Positions 36,469 through 45,891 of a stretch of 64,000 nucleotides of DNA are shown here, piece by piece. The notes beneath the pieces were generated by a model. The model saw only the letters and a list, made by a program, of their open reading frames with translations. It ran no database searches and was not told the origin of the DNA. The position numbers and the translations under genes were made by a program. The DNA comes from Haloarchaeobius iranensis (GTDB lineage: Archaea; Halobacteriota; Halobacteria; Halobacteriales; Natrialbaceae). The first letter of the stretch is position 1, and the number at the start of each line of letters is the position of its first letter. The stretch spans positions 124,001-188,000 of the forward strand of contig NZ_FNIA01000002.1 of the NCBI RefSeq assembly GCF_900103505.1, in the 5' to 3' direction.

Positions 36469-36693
36469 ATGCCAAAGGTCGAAATCAACATCCCCGAACA
36501 CCTCGAGATGCAGATCACACAGATGGTAGAGCGCGGGGAGTTCGTGAACCGCGAGGAGGCCATCGAGGATCTCATCTCGACCGGGATCAAGGCCTACAAG
36601 ACCAGTGGGCCGATCGACGACGACGAGCCCGGTGGTGGCGGCGGCTACGAGGACGACGGGATGATGGGCCACGAAGACGAGTACGTCTTCTGA
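36469..36693 (+). CDS. Ribbon-helix-helix (CopG-like) DNA-binding protein
   Basis: A 74-residue protein. Residues 1-44 form a ribbon-helix-helix: PKVEINIPEHLEMQITQMVE then RGEFVNREEAIEDLISTGIK. A Gly/Asp/Met tail (EPGGGGGYEDDGMMGHEDEY) follows. RHH dimers bind DNA as small regulators. Size and the acidic tail suggest a conserved haloarchaeal regulator; target unknown. It is divergent from the sulfite-oxidase-like gene, which it might regulate (position only). Confidence 0.82.
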   Translation: MPKVEINIPEHLEMQITQMVERGEFVNREEAIEDLISTGIKAYKTSGPIDDDEPGGGGGYEDDGMMGHEDEYVF

Positions 36694-36802
36694 CCGAGCC
36701 GCGGGTGTGTTGAACGGGGGTCGTTGTTCGACAGTCACCCCGAGCGACCGCGCTCGCCGGAAGTCGGCGGACTTTTAGGCCGTGCCTCGACACTCCGTCT
36801 CG

Positions 36803-37192
36803 ATGAGCGACGGGGCTCACGCACGCACGCTCGCCCTCGTAGCGACTGGCGGGTTCGCCGGGGCAAACGCCCGGTGGGGCGTCGACGTCGCGCTCGCGGG
36901 TCTTCCGACCGGGCTCGCCGGCACCCTCGTCGCCAACGTGGCCGGCTGTGTGCTGCTCGGCTTCCTCGTCTCGCTCGACCGCGACCGGGTCCCGCGCCGG
37001 GTCCGCCTCGCCGTCGGCACCGGCTTCCTCTCCTCGTTCACCACGTACAGCACCTTCGTCGTCGGGACCGCGACCAGCGTCCCGACCGTCGCCGTCGGCT
37101 ACGTCGTCGCGACGTACGCGTTCGGGTTCGCGGGTGTCGGCGTCGGCCGGCTGGCGGCGGGCCGGGTCGAGTCACGGAGGGCGTCTGCGTGA
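36803..37192 (+). CDS. crcB: Fluoride channel subunit CrcB/Fluc (first copy)
   Basis: A 129-residue membrane protein with four helices. ANARWGVD, GTLVANVAGCVLLGFLVS (with the conserved Asn) and GFLSSFTTYSTFVVG (the family T-Y/F-S-T-F motif) identify it as a Fluc/CrcB fluoride exporter. ATG 36803 was chosen over one seven codons upstream because TTTTAG near 36773-36778 is about 27 nt before it. It overlaps a second crcB by a GTGA, so the two probably form a heterodimer. Confidence 0.92.
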   Translation: MSDGAHARTLALVATGGFAGANARWGVDVALAGLPTGLAGTLVANVAGCVLLGFLVSLDRDRVPRRVRLAVGTGFLSSFTTYSTFVVGTATSVPTVAVGYVVATYAFGFAGVGVGRLAAGRVESRRASA

Positions 37193-37551
37193 CCCTCCCG
37201 GCACCGCTGCTCGTCGGCGTCGGCGGCGCGGTCGGCGCGGTCGGTCGCCAGCTCGTCTCGGTCGCCCTCACGCGACGCCAGGAGGCGGTGCCACGCGGCA
37301 CGTTCGTGGTGAACGTCGTCGGGAGCTTCGTCCTCGCCGCCCTCACCGCCAGCGCTCCGGGCGGCGACATCGCTCTGCTCGTCGGGACGGGGGCCTGCGG
37401 CGCGTTCACCACGTTCTCGTCGTTCGGCGTCGCGACGGTGGACCGGCTCGAACGCGGACGCTGGCTGGCGGCGGCGCTCAACGGCGTCGGGACGCTCGCG
37501 GCCTGTCTGCTCGCGGTCGCGGTCGGCTGGGGCGTCGGCCTCGCGCTCTAG
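37189..37551 (+). CDS. crcB: Fluoride channel subunit CrcB/Fluc (second copy)
   Basis: A 120-residue paralogue of the preceding gene. GGAVGAVGRQLVSVAL, FVVNVVGSFVLAALTAS and GACGAFTTFSSFGVATVDRL carry the same Fluc motifs. The GTG start overlaps the upstream TGA, so translation is coupled. Adjacent divergent copies are known to give hetero-assembled Fluc in many prokaryotes. Its TAG stop shares the CTAG at 37548-37551 with the convergent VTT gene. Confidence 0.92.
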   Translation: MTLPAPLLVGVGGAVGAVGRQLVSVALTRRQEAVPRGTFVVNVVGSFVLAALTASAPGGDIALLVGTGACGAFTTFSSFGVATVDRLERGRWLAAALNGVGTLAACLLAVAVGWGVGLAL

Positions 37552-38159
37552 AGGAACACGAACGCGACGCCGAACACGCCCATCGTCACGAGCAGGCGGC
37601 CGACGCTACCGGCGAACGTCGCCAGCGCGAACTTCTTGTAGTCACGTTCGAGCACCGCGAAGGCGTAGATGGAGATGGTGTCCGGGAAGAACGGCACCGA
37701 AAGCGCCATCGCCAGCCCGACGTAGCCGTACTTCCGGGCGAGTTCGACGGACGTCTTCTCGGACCACTCGACGATGTTGAACCGTGAGCGACGGAGGAAC
37801 CGGACGATTGGCCCGGCCTCCTTCGCCTCCTGGCCGATGTGGAACGCGAACACGCTGCCGGCGGCCTTTCCGAGGCCGCTGACGACGATGACGACGGCGT
37901 ACTCCAGCGAGGTCGGCAGCCCGAGCGCGAGCGTCCCGGTCTGGACGGGTGCGAGGACGACCTCGCTCGGGAGCGGGAGCACGAACGCGATGAGGAAGGA
38001 GTAGACGGCGATGATTGCGAGCCCGATGACACCCGACGCGTTCCGGACCGCGTCAGCGAGCCCGGCGAACTCGGGGAGGACCGACGAGAACGGGAGCCAG
38101 AGGTCGACCGACACGAGCACGTCGAGGAGGGCGAGCGACGGGGTCGAGACGGGGGTCAC
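37548..38159 (-). CDS. VTT-domain (DedA/YqaA-like) membrane protein
   Basis: A 203-residue membrane protein of the VTT/SNARE-associated family. GVIGLAIIAVYSFLIAFVLP with LPSEVVLAPV, VVSGLGKAAGSVFAFHIGQE, and YGYVGLAMALSVPFFPDTIS with the F-G..R..Y-like loop are typical. VTT proteins are linked to lipid scrambling or transport. The GTG start (VTPVSTPSL) is placed by a TTAGG element about 27 nt upstream. A longer reading would fuse it with mfnA antisense and was rejected. Confidence 0.85.
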   Translation of the reverse strand: MTPVSTPSLALLDVLVSVDLWLPFSSVLPEFAGLADAVRNASGVIGLAIIAVYSFLIAFVLPLPSEVVLAPVQTGTLALGLPTSLEYAVVIVVSGLGKAAGSVFAFHIGQEAKEAGPIVRFLRRSRFNIVEWSEKTSVELARKYGYVGLAMALSVPFFPDTISIYAFAVLERDYKKFALATFAGSVGRLLVTMGVFGVAFVFL

Positions 38160-38185
38160 TACCAGCGCCTGGGCCGTCCGCGAAC

Positions 38186-39259
38186 CTAAGTGTTGATGTT
38201 CGCAGTGGCCTGCAGCCGGTCGACGTCCGCGACGAACGAATCGAGTATCTCGCGGGTGACGTGGGGCATGCAGACGACGCGGAGCTTGCCGTCCGCGGTG
38301 CGGGAGACCCGCCAGCCCGCCTCGCGGAGCGACGCGAACAGCTCCTCCGACACCGGGACGGCGACCAGCGGGAGCTCCGGCTCGACCACGTCGAACCCGC
38401 GCTCCGCGAGGGCGTCGGCGACCCACTCGGCGTTGCCCTGTGCGCGCTCGTACTGCTCGCGGTAGCCGTCGGGCCAGCACTCCGCCATCACCGCCGCCGC
38501 GCTCGCGACACCCGCGCCGGAGCGGGTGCCCGTGAGCGTCGCCTGTTTCGCGGACTCGAGGTACGGCGTGTCGACGGCGAGTGCGTCGAACAGCTCGCCG
38601 TCGCGGGCGACCAGCCCGCCCGCCGGGATGGCCGCCGCGCCCATCTTGTGCGGGTCGATGGTCATCGTGTCGACGTCCGCGTGGCCGAAGTGCCACTCGT
38701 GGTCGGTGAACGGGAGGATGAACCCGCCCCAGGCCGCGTCGACGTGGCACAGCGCGCCGACGTCGTTCGCGAGGTCGGCGAGCTCGGGGATGGGGTCGAC
38801 CCGGCCGTACTCCGTCGTCCCGGCCACCCCGACGACGAGTGCGGTGTCCTCGTCGCAGAACCGACGCATAGCACCCACGTCGGCGGTCCAGTCGTCCGTG
38901 AGCGGGGCGACCCGGAGCTCCACCGAGAGCACGTCCGCAGCCTTCTGGAAGGAGAAGTGCGCGCTCTCCGGGACGACCACGTTCGGGGTGCTCGACACCG
39001 CGCGGTTCCTGGCGATGCGCACCGCCTGGATGTTCGCCTCGGTGCCGCCGCTCGCGATGTAGCCCGCGGGGTCGTCGAGGCCGACGATCTCGCCGAGCCC
39101 GGCGATGGCCTCGTCCTCCAGTTCGGCGACGGACTGGTACGTCGCGGGGTCGCCGGGGTTCGTCGCGAGGAAGCGTTCTGCGGCCTCGCGCGCGACCGGG
39201 TGTGGCTCCGTGCACATCGAGGAGAGAACCCGGTCGAACTCCTGTGGCTGGCCGCGCAT
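38186..39259 (-). CDS. mfnA: Aspartate/tyrosine decarboxylase MfnA
   Basis: A 357-residue PLP-dependent decarboxylase. [20 protein letters not shown] binds the cofactor, [12 protein letters not shown] holds the Asp, and [16 protein letters not shown] contains the Schiff-base Lys. In haloarchaea this family is thought to make beta-alanine from aspartate for coenzyme A; in methanogens MfnA decarboxylates tyrosine for methanofuran. TAAATT on the minus strand near 39281-39286 supports the ATG. Methanofuran is not expected here, so aspartate decarboxylase is more likely. Confidence 0.9.
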   Translation of the reverse strand: MRGQPQEFDRVLSSMCTEPHPVAREAAERFLATNPGDPATYQSVAELEDEAIAGLGEIVGLDDPAGYIASGGTEANIQAVRIARNRAVSSTPNVVVPESAHFSFQKAADVLSVELRVAPLTDDWTADVGAMRRFCDEDTALVVGVAGTTEYGRVDPIPELADLANDVGALCHVDAAWGGFILPFTDHEWHFGHADVDTMTIDPHKMGAAAIPAGGLVARDGELFDALAVDTPYLESAKQATLTGTRSGAGVASAAAVMAECWPDGYREQYERAQGNAEWVADALAERGFDVVEPELPLVAVPVSEELFASLREAGWRVSRTADGKLRVVCMPHVTREILDSFVADVDRLQATANINT

Positions 39260-39372
39260 GCCTCTATCTTCGGGTTGTGGAATTTAGGGGTTGCGTTCCC
39301 GGGCGATTTCCGGCGGCCGCACCGGTCGTCCGATAGATTCAATGATAGCAACCCGGAACTCGGACTGAGACG

Positions 39373-40284
39373 ATGAGTCCATTCGACAGCGTCCTGCGCC
39401 GCTTCGAGGCCGTCGAGGCAGCCTGCAACGAGCGACTGCCGGAGTCACTGAAAGTCGGGTTCCTCACGCTGTACGCGTTCACGACGCGCGGTGAACCGCT
39501 CGTCGACCGGGTCGCCGAACGGGGGCCGTGGCGGCGGTGGCACGACCTCGGCGTCGGCGTGCTCGTCGCCTGCGGCCTCGGCGCGGTCGGCGCGGTCGGC
39601 TGGGTCGCCGTCGTTGCGCTGACGACCGACGTGGAGTCCACCGCCGCGAACGACCCGAACAACATGGTCGCCATCCCCGGCGTTAACGAGTTCATGCCGC
39701 TCGCGGCAGCGGGCTACGTCGTCCTCGGTCTGCTCGTCGCCACGCTCGTCCACGAGGGCGGCCACGCGATATCGCTCCGCGTCGACGACCTCCCCATCGA
39801 CGAGATGGGCGTCGCGCTGCTGTTCGGGGTGCTGCCCCTCGCGGCGTACGTCAAGCCGACGGCGGCGGTCGAGGACGCACCAGCTCGTGCCAGGCTCCGG
39901 CTGTTCGCCGCCGGTGTCGCCAACAACGTCGCCGTCACACTGCTCGTGCTGCTCGGATTCGTCGTCGTCGGCCCCGACACCATCGTCGACGCCTACCTCG
40001 TCTACTTCGGCTGGCTGTACACACCCGCCGCGCCGCCGACGGCCGCCGACGTGGCGACGCTCGGTGTCGTCGGCAACACGCTGTTCTGGGTGGGCTTCCT
40101 GAACGCGAACCTCGCACTGTTCAACGCGCTGCCGATCTGGCCGCTCGACGGCGGGAAGGTGTTCAGAATCGTCGTCGCGGAGACGGTCGGCGACGGGGCG
40201 GATGCGCCCCGGTCGGTGGTGGTCACCGCGAGCGCCCTGACCGCCGCCGTCGTCCTGCTCGCGCTGTTCGGCCCCTCGCTCTAG
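39373..40284 (+). CDS. Site-2 protease family (M50) membrane metalloprotease
   Basis: A 303-residue membrane protein. The zinc motif HEGGH sits in a membrane helix (LLVATLVHEGGHAISLRVDD) and the third ligand is in NALPIWPLDGGKVF. About six hydrophobic segments are visible. Site-2 proteases cleave substrates within membranes, often to release regulators; the substrate is unknown. The C-terminal TAG shares the CTAG at 40281-40284 with convergent ppsA. Confidence 0.9.
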   Translation: MSPFDSVLRRFEAVEAACNERLPESLKVGFLTLYAFTTRGEPLVDRVAERGPWRRWHDLGVGVLVACGLGAVGAVGWVAVVALTTDVESTAANDPNNMVAIPGVNEFMPLAAAGYVVLGLLVATLVHEGGHAISLRVDDLPIDEMGVALLFGVLPLAAYVKPTAAVEDAPARARLRLFAAGVANNVAVTLLVLLGFVVVGPDTIVDAYLVYFGWLYTPAAPPTAADVATLGVVGNTLFWVGFLNANLALFNALPIWPLDGGKVFRIVVAETVGDGADAPRSVVVTASALTAAVVLLALFGPSL

Positions 40285-42590
40285 CGGACGGAGTCGAGGA
40301 TGAGCTTCTGCTCGGTGCGCTTGACCTCGTGTTGCACATCACGGACGGCGTCGATGTTCGCCGAGATGCTGGAGATGCCGGTGTTGACGAGGTGCTGGAC
40401 CATCTGGGGCTTGGAGCCGGCCTGCCCGCAGATGCTCGTCGCCACGTCGTGCTCGCGGCAGGTCTCGATGGTCTGGCTGATGAGTTCGAGGATGGCCGGG
40501 TGGAGCTCGTCGAACCGGTCGGCGACGTTCTCGTTGTTCCGGTCCACCGCGAGGGTGTACTGCGTGAGGTCGTTCGTCCCGAAGGAGGCGAAGTCGATGC
40601 CCGCCTCGGCCATCTCGCCCACGGAGAGTGCGGCCGCCGGCGTCTCGACCATCACGCCCCACCGGCGCTTCGTCGGGTCGACGCCCGCCTCCTCCATCAG
40701 CGAGCGGACCTGGAGTACGTCCTCGGCGTCGTTGACGAGCGGGATCATGATCTCGACGTTGTCGTACCCCATCGAGAACAGGCGACGGAACGCCTCCAGT
40801 TCGTGCTTGAACAGCTCCGGCCGGTCGAGGCTCCGGCGGACGCCGCGGTAGCCGAGCATCGGGTTGTGCTCCTCGGGCTCGTCCTCGCCGCCGTCGAGCT
40901 GTCGGAACTCGTCGGTCGGCGCGTCGAGCGTGCGCACCCGGACCGGGCGCGGGTAGAACTCCTCGGCGACGCGCTGGACGCCGTCGATTATCTCGTCGAT
41001 GTACGCCTCCTCGCCGTGGTCCTCGATGTAGCGCTCGGGGGTCTTGTTCGTCGAGAGGATCATGTGCTCCATGCGGAGCAGGCCGACGCCGTCGGCACCG
41101 GTCGCGGCTGCGCGTTCGGCGGCCTCCGGGATGGAGACGTTGACCTTCACCTCGGTCGCGGTCATCGGCTTCACCGGGGCCTGCGGGCGCACCTCCTCGA
41201 CGGGTTCGCGCTCCTCGTCGGTCTGGGTCTCGCCCTCGCGGATGGTCCCCTTGTCGCCGTCGAGTGTTATCGTCTGGCCGTCCTCGAGCGTCGTTGTGGC
41301 ATCGCCCGCGCCGACGACCGCCGGGACGCCGAGCTCGCGCGAGACGATGGCGGCGTGGCTCGTCATCCCACCCTCGTCGGTGACGATGGCGGCGGCACGG
41401 CGCATCGCGGGCACCATGTCCGGCGTCGTCATCTCGGTGACGATGATGTCGCCCTCCTCGACCTTGTCGAGCTGGTCGAGCTTCTTGACGATTCGGGCGC
41501 GGCCGGAGGCGATACCGGGGCTCGAACCCAGGCCGCGGACGAGCACGTCGTCGCTCCCGCCGCCGTCGGTCGCGCTCGCCTCGCCCGGCGTGTCGCTGCC
41601 GATGTCGGGGTCGACGCGCGTCTCGTCGGCCTCGCCGACGTCGCCCTCCGCGATGGTGGTGATGGGGCGGGACTGGAGCATGTACACGTCGCCGTCGACG
41701 ATGGCCCACTCCACGTCCTGGGGCGTCTCGTAGTGGTCCTCGACGGTGGTTCCGAGCTCGCGGAGAGCCGCGAGTTCGTCGTCCGAGAGGACCCGCGCCT
41801 CGCGCTGGTCGTCCTGCACGTCGACCTCGGTCGTCTTCCCGGTCTCGGGGTCCTTGATCATCTTGACCTTCTTGTCGGCGACAGTCACCTCCTCGACCTC
41901 GCCGGACTCGCGGTCGAGGTGGTAGTTGTCGGGGGAGACGCTGCCGGAGACGACGGCCTCGCCGAGTCCCCACGCGGCCTCGATTATCATCGTCGCCGCA
42001 CCCGTCGAGGGGTGGCTGGTGAACATCACGCCGGACTTCTCGGCGTCGACCATCTGCTGGACGACGACCGCGATGTTCACGTCGTCGTGGGCGAACCCCT
42101 GCTGGGTCCGGTAGTAGATGGCGCGCTGGGTGAACAGCGACGCCCAGCACTCGCGGACGCGCTCGAGCAGGTCCTCCTCGGTGATGTTGAGGAACGTCTC
42201 CTGCTGGCCCGCGAAGGAGGCGTCGGGGAGGTCCTCCGCGGTCGCCGAGGAGCGCACCGCGACGAACGCGTCGCCGTCGCCCACCTCGCTGTAGGCCTCG
42301 AGGATCTCCTCGCGCAGTTCGTCGGGGAACTCGCTCCCCAGGATGAGTTCGCTCGCGCGCGCCTCCGCTTCGGCGAGCGCCTCGCTGTCGTCGACGTCGA
42401 CGTCGACCGCCTCGAACAGTTCCTCGTCGATGCCAGCCGCCTCGATGAACTCCCGGTACGTCTCAGCCGTGACGACGAACCCGGGTGGGACGGGGAGCCC
42501 TGCACCTGTGAGTTCGCCCAGGGACGCCCCTTTGCCACCGACCGATTCCAGGTCGTCGGCGCGGATGTCGTCCAGCCAGAGTACTGCCAT
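40281..42590 (-). CDS. ppsA: Phosphoenolpyruvate synthase
   Basis: A 769-residue enzyme converting pyruvate and ATP to PEP, AMP and phosphate. The N-terminal ATP-grasp part has ESVGGKGASLGELTGAGLPV and AVRSSATAEDLPDASFAGQQ. The central swivel domain has the phospho-His in DEGGMTSHAAIVSRELGVPA. The C-terminal barrel has GYRGVRRSLDRPELF, GTNDLTQYTLAVDRN and SICGQAGSKP with the catalytic Cys. The ATG is supported by TTTACC about 27-30 nt upstream (minus strand near 42617); a longer reading was rejected. It feeds gluconeogenesis together with fba, fbp and tpiA. Confidence 0.95.
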   Translation of the reverse strand: MAVLWLDDIRADDLESVGGKGASLGELTGAGLPVPPGFVVTAETYREFIEAAGIDEELFEAVDVDVDDSEALAEAEARASELILGSEFPDELREEILEAYSEVGDGDAFVAVRSSATAEDLPDASFAGQQETFLNITEEDLLERVRECWASLFTQRAIYYRTQQGFAHDDVNIAVVVQQMVDAEKSGVMFTSHPSTGAATMIIEAAWGLGEAVVSGSVSPDNYHLDRESGEVEEVTVADKKVKMIKDPETGKTTEVDVQDDQREARVLSDDELAALRELGTTVEDHYETPQDVEWAIVDGDVYMLQSRPITTIAEGDVGEADETRVDPDIGSDTPGEASATDGGGSDDVLVRGLGSSPGIASGRARIVKKLDQLDKVEEGDIIVTEMTTPDMVPAMRRAAAIVTDEGGMTSHAAIVSRELGVPAVVGAGDATTTLEDGQTITLDGDKGTIREGETQTDEEREPVEEVRPQAPVKPMTATEVKVNVSIPEAAERAAATGADGVGLLRMEHMILSTNKTPERYIEDHGEEAYIDEIIDGVQRVAEEFYPRPVRVRTLDAPTDEFRQLDGGEDEPEEHNPMLGYRGVRRSLDRPELFKHELEAFRRLFSMGYDNVEIMIPLVNDAEDVLQVRSLMEEAGVDPTKRRWGVMVETPAAALSVGEMAEAGIDFASFGTNDLTQYTLAVDRNNENVADRFDELHPAILELISQTIETCREHDVATSICGQAGSKPQMVQHLVNTGISSISANIDAVRDVQHEVKRTEQKLILDSVR

Positions 42591-42870
42591 TCGTATGCGG
42601 AGACACCTTGGCACCGGTAAAGAAGATTCCGGGAACAGGCGGCCGATTCTGACTCGGTGTCGAGTGAACGTTCGGCTGGGCGGGCAAGTGTTGCCAGCCC
42701 CGCCTCGACTGCGACGGCCGGGCCGTGCGGGCCCACCCGAGCCGAACGGCGGGTGCCGGGCCGAACGCCTGACGGAACCGACAACACCCGGCGCGTGCAC
42801 TCCCCGCCGACGCCGGAAAGAGCCGTCCGGACCCGAAAGAAATAGCCACCCGGGCGTCGACTGCCCGACC

Positions 42871-43971
42871 ATGGAGTACGAGAAGCCGCTGTTCTTCGAG
42901 ATCATGTCGTACGCGGTCCACGCCGACCGCGACGTGGTCGACATGGTCAGCGGGAACCCCGACTGGGAGCCCCCGCAGTCGCTCCGGGACGGCCTGCGCG
43001 AGTACGCCGACTTCGACCAGTCCGAGTTCCAGTACGCGCCCTCGGAGGGGCTGCGCGACCTGCGCGAGGAGATCGCCGCGCGCCGGGGCGTCGACGAGTC
43101 ACAGATCGTCGTCACGAACGGGGGCGGCGAGGCGAACTACCTCGCGATGGCCCGCGCGCTCGAACGCGGTGCCGGCGACGAGATCATCCTCACCGATCCG
43201 GTCTACCCCTACTACCCCGGGAAGACCTCGATGCTCGGCGGCACGCAGCGGTTCGTCCCGACCGACGACGACGGCACGCTCGACCCCGCTGCCGTCCGCG
43301 CGGCCGCCAGCGACGACACCGCCTGCATCGTCGTCAACTCGCCGAACAACCCGACCGGCGCGGTGTATCCCGAGGAGACGGTCCGCGAGCTCGTCGCCAT
43401 CGCGGAGGCCCACGACGCCATCCTCGTCAGCGACGAGGTGTACGACCACTACGACCGCTCCGGCCGCTTCTCGAGCGCGCTGTCGGTCGACTCCGACCAC
43501 CGCATCGTCACGAACTCCTTCTCGAAGACGTTCGCCATCACCGGCTTCCGGGTCGGCTACGCCGTCTTCCCCGAGCAGCACGTCGAGGCCGCGAAGGCAC
43601 GGCACATGCTCGTCAACGTCGCAACCACGCGCCCCGGCCAGCACGCCGTCCTCCACGCGCTCCGGAACACCGACCCGGCGTACCACGAGGCCAACCGCCA
43701 GCTGCTCGCCGAGCGGGTCGACACCTTCACCGACGCGCTCGACGAGGCCGGCGCGGAGTACACCGACCCCGACGGCGCGTTCTACGTCATGGCCCGGTTC
43801 GACGGCTACCCCGGCACCGTCGCCAACACGAAGGCACTCATCGACGACGCCGGCGTCGCGGGCATGCCCGGCGAGGCCTTCGGCGACGCGTTCGACGACT
43901 GGTTCCGGTTCGCGCTCGTCACGCCACGGGTCGAGGCGGCCGCCGACCGGCTCGCCGAACGGTTCGGGTGA
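42871..43971 (+). CDS. Class I/II aminotransferase
   Basis: A 366-residue PLP-dependent aminotransferase. NGGGEANYLAMARAL forms the phosphate-binding loop, VVNSPNNPTGAVYPEE binds the cofactor ring, LVSDEVYDHYD holds the Asp/Tyr, and NSFSKTFAITGFRVGYAVFP contains the Schiff-base Lys. The substrate is not predictable; aspartate-like or aromatic aminotransferase activity is possible. AAATA near 42840 is about 27-30 nt upstream of the ATG, so the long upstream reading over ppsA was rejected. Confidence 0.9.
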   Translation: MEYEKPLFFEIMSYAVHADRDVVDMVSGNPDWEPPQSLRDGLREYADFDQSEFQYAPSEGLRDLREEIAARRGVDESQIVVTNGGGEANYLAMARALERGAGDEIILTDPVYPYYPGKTSMLGGTQRFVPTDDDGTLDPAAVRAAASDDTACIVVNSPNNPTGAVYPEETVRELVAIAEAHDAILVSDEVYDHYDRSGRFSSALSVDSDHRIVTNSFSKTFAITGFRVGYAVFPEQHVEAAKARHMLVNVATTRPGQHAVLHALRNTDPAYHEANRQLLAERVDTFTDALDEAGAEYTDPDGAFYVMARFDGYPGTVANTKALIDDAGVAGMPGEAFGDAFDDWFRFALVTPRVEAAADRLAERFG

Positions 43972-44013
43972 GTCTCCCCCGGCCGGCTGGAGTGAGGAGG
44001 CTATTGTCGTGTT

Positions 44014-44439
44014 CTACCCACAGTTCGCCTCGGAGTAGAACGACGACAGCCGACCGTCCTCCTCCACGAACGCGTAGTAGTTCTTCGAACAGTCGGACGC
44101 CGTGAAATCCGGTGAGAGCCGTTCCTCGCCGCCATCTTCCAACGCCGCCTCGATCGTGTACTCCGCGGGCTCGGTTTCGAAGTCGTCGTACGAGAACCGA
44201 CTTTCGGAGCCGTTCCCCGCTGGTGCCAGCGTCGCTTCCGTATCGAGGACCATCTCGTCGTTCCGTTCGACGGTGACACTGACGACGTGTTCGTCGGCGT
44301 CTTCGTTGGTGAGGCCGACCGAGGAGACGACGCCGAGCTGGTCGGGGTCCGGAGAACGATTGGACGACAGGCAGCCAGCGAGAGACAACGTGGTACTGGC
44401 ACAGACGAACTGGAGGTAGGCCCGACGTTGCATGCTCAT
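44014..44439 (-). CDS. Putative Tat lipoprotein
   Basis: A 141-residue protein. The N-terminus MSMQRRAYLQFVCASTTLSL ends at a lipobox LAGC, typical of haloarchaeal lipoproteins sent through the Tat pathway (twin Arg). The mature part is a small beta-rich domain (VVSVTVERNDEMVLDTEATL; EPAEYTIEAALEDGGEERLS) with two Cys near the end that may form a disulfide. AATAATATCT on the minus strand at 44463-44472 sets the start. Codons are AT-richer than the neighbours, suggesting an accessory gene. Confidence 0.78.
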   Translation of the reverse strand: MSMQRRAYLQFVCASTTLSLAGCLSSNRSPDPDQLGVVSSVGLTNEDADEHVVSVTVERNDEMVLDTEATLAPAGNGSESRFSYDDFETEPAEYTIEAALEDGGEERLSPDFTASDCSKNYYAFVEEDGRLSSFYSEANCG

Positions 44440-44462
44440 CTGTCCAGAACGGTTATCGACAG

Positions 44463-44472
44463 ATATTATTTC
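44463..44472 (-). promoter_or_regulatory. TATA region of the lipoprotein gene
   Basis: An AT-only stretch, AATAATAT on the minus strand, is centred about 27 nt upstream of ATG 44439 and distinguishes it from the ATG two codons downstream. Confidence 0.5.
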
Positions 44473-44645
44473 TGATAGACCCGCCGATGGTATTTCGAAG
44501 GTCGTGCAATCCACTCTGAAAGCGGGGGTCCACTGGAGTGGAACCGTCCCGGGCGTCTCGTGAGGCCCCTTCATCTCTCTGCCGCCGACCCACAACCGAT
44601 AGCGGGACCGATTAGTACACAAGTCGTCGGGCGATATCCCCGGCC

Positions 44646-45869
44646 ATGAGCGACATCAGCGTCGACCCGGTCGACGAGGTCGAGGACGCCGACGACGCAC
44701 CGGACCCCCAGGACGAGTCCCAGCACCCGGCCGACGGCATCGCGGTCGACGCGGTGGACGAGAATCTCGACGAGGCGACGACGGACGCGCTGGACGGCGT
44801 CGACGCCCCCGAGTACGTCCTCTACGGCGGGAAGGGCGGCGTCGGGAAGACGACGATGGCGGCCGCGACGGGCCTCGCGAGCGCGGCCGACGGCACCCGG
44901 ACGCTCGTCGTGTCGACGGACCCGGCGCACTCGCTGTCGGACACGTTCGAGACCGACATCCCGTCCGAGCCGACGCGCATCCGCGAGGACATCCCGCTGT
45001 TCGCCGCCGAGATCGACCCCGAGCAGGCGATGGAGGAGGGCGCGGCACTGTTCGGCGGTGCGGGCGGCGACGGCACCGACCCCTTCGCTGACGACTCCGG
45101 GACCGGCGGGGCTGGTCCCATGGCCGGCGACGACGCGATGGGCCAGGGCCCGATGGGCGGCCTCGGCGACATGCTCGGCGACGACGGCGAGGACCCGATG
45201 AGCTCGATGCTGGGCGGCGCGATGCCCGGGGCGGACGAGGCCGCCGCCATGCAGCTCTTCCTGGAGTACCTCGACGACCCGCGCTTCGACCGCGTCGTCG
45301 TCGACACCGCGCCGACGGGCCACACGCTCCGGCTGCTCGAACTCCCGGAGGTCATGGACACGATGGTCGGCCGCATCGCCAAGATGCGGGAGCGGCTCAG
45401 TGGCCTGATGGGCGGGCTCGGCGGGATGTTCGGTGGCGACGACGGCGCGGACCAGCAGTCGCCGGACCTCGACGAGCTGGCCGACCGCATCGAGCGCCTG
45501 CGTGCCGTGCTGCAGGACCCCGCACAGACCGACTTCCGCATCGTCATGGTGCCCGAGGAGATGAGCGTCTTCGAGTCCCGCCGGCTGCGCGCCCAGCTCG
45601 AGGAGTTCGAGATTCCCGTCGGGACCGTCGTCGTCAACCGGGTGATGGAGGACCTCGCAGACGTGACCGATTCCGTCGAGGCCGACGAGTTCGTGAAGCC
45701 GAACCTCGCCGACTGCGAGTTCTGCCAGCGCCGCTGGGACGTCCAGCAGTCCGCGCTGGCGGAGGCACAGGAGCTGTTCCGGGGAACCGACGTGCGCCGG
45801 GTCCCGCTGTTCGCGGACGAGGTCAGGGGCGAACGGATGCTCCGGATCGTGGCCGCCTGTCTCGACTGA
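44646..45869 (+). CDS. Get3/ArsA-type ATPase
   Basis: A 407-residue deviant-Walker ATPase. The P-loop is YGGKGGVGKTTMAAATGL, switch I is STDPAHSLSDTFE, and VVVDTAPTGHTLRLLELPE is switch II. CEFCQRRW near residue 361 is the CxxC zinc site of the Get3 dimer. No second ATPase half is present, unlike bacterial ArsA, so it resembles Get3, which targets tail-anchored proteins. Residues about 135-195 are a Gly/Met/Asp-rich insertion (MAGDDAMGQGPMGGLGDMLG), where Get3 has its substrate-binding helices. The N-terminal 55 residues are acidic and probably disordered. No arsenic genes are nearby. Confidence 0.87.
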   Translation: MSDISVDPVDEVEDADDAPDPQDESQHPADGIAVDAVDENLDEATTDALDGVDAPEYVLYGGKGGVGKTTMAAATGLASAADGTRTLVVSTDPAHSLSDTFETDIPSEPTRIREDIPLFAAEIDPEQAMEEGAALFGGAGGDGTDPFADDSGTGGAGPMAGDDAMGQGPMGGLGDMLGDDGEDPMSSMLGGAMPGADEAAAMQLFLEYLDDPRFDRVVVDTAPTGHTLRLLELPEVMDTMVGRIAKMRERLSGLMGGLGGMFGGDDGADQQSPDLDELADRIERLRAVLQDPAQTDFRIVMVPEEMSVFESRRLRAQLEEFEIPVGTVVVNRVMEDLADVTDSVEADEFVKPNLADCEFCQRRWDVQQSALAEAQELFRGTDVRRVPLFADEVRGERMLRIVAACLD

Positions 45870-45891
45870 CAGGGCGCTTCGACCGGCTCGG

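Noticed and set aside
37548-39215. Apparent fusion of the VTT protein with a long N-terminal part
   Set aside because: The N-terminal part is an out-of-frame shadow of mfnA. A GTG with a TATA-like box gives a normal 203-residue VTT protein.
40281-43115. 944-codon reading of ppsA
   Set aside because: The first 175 codons are upstream DNA; ATG 42590 has a TATA-like box and gives the normal PEP synthase length.
44646-45869. Arsenite-transporting ATPase ArsA
   Set aside because: Only one ATPase half is present with a Get3-type CxxC, and there are no ars genes nearby.
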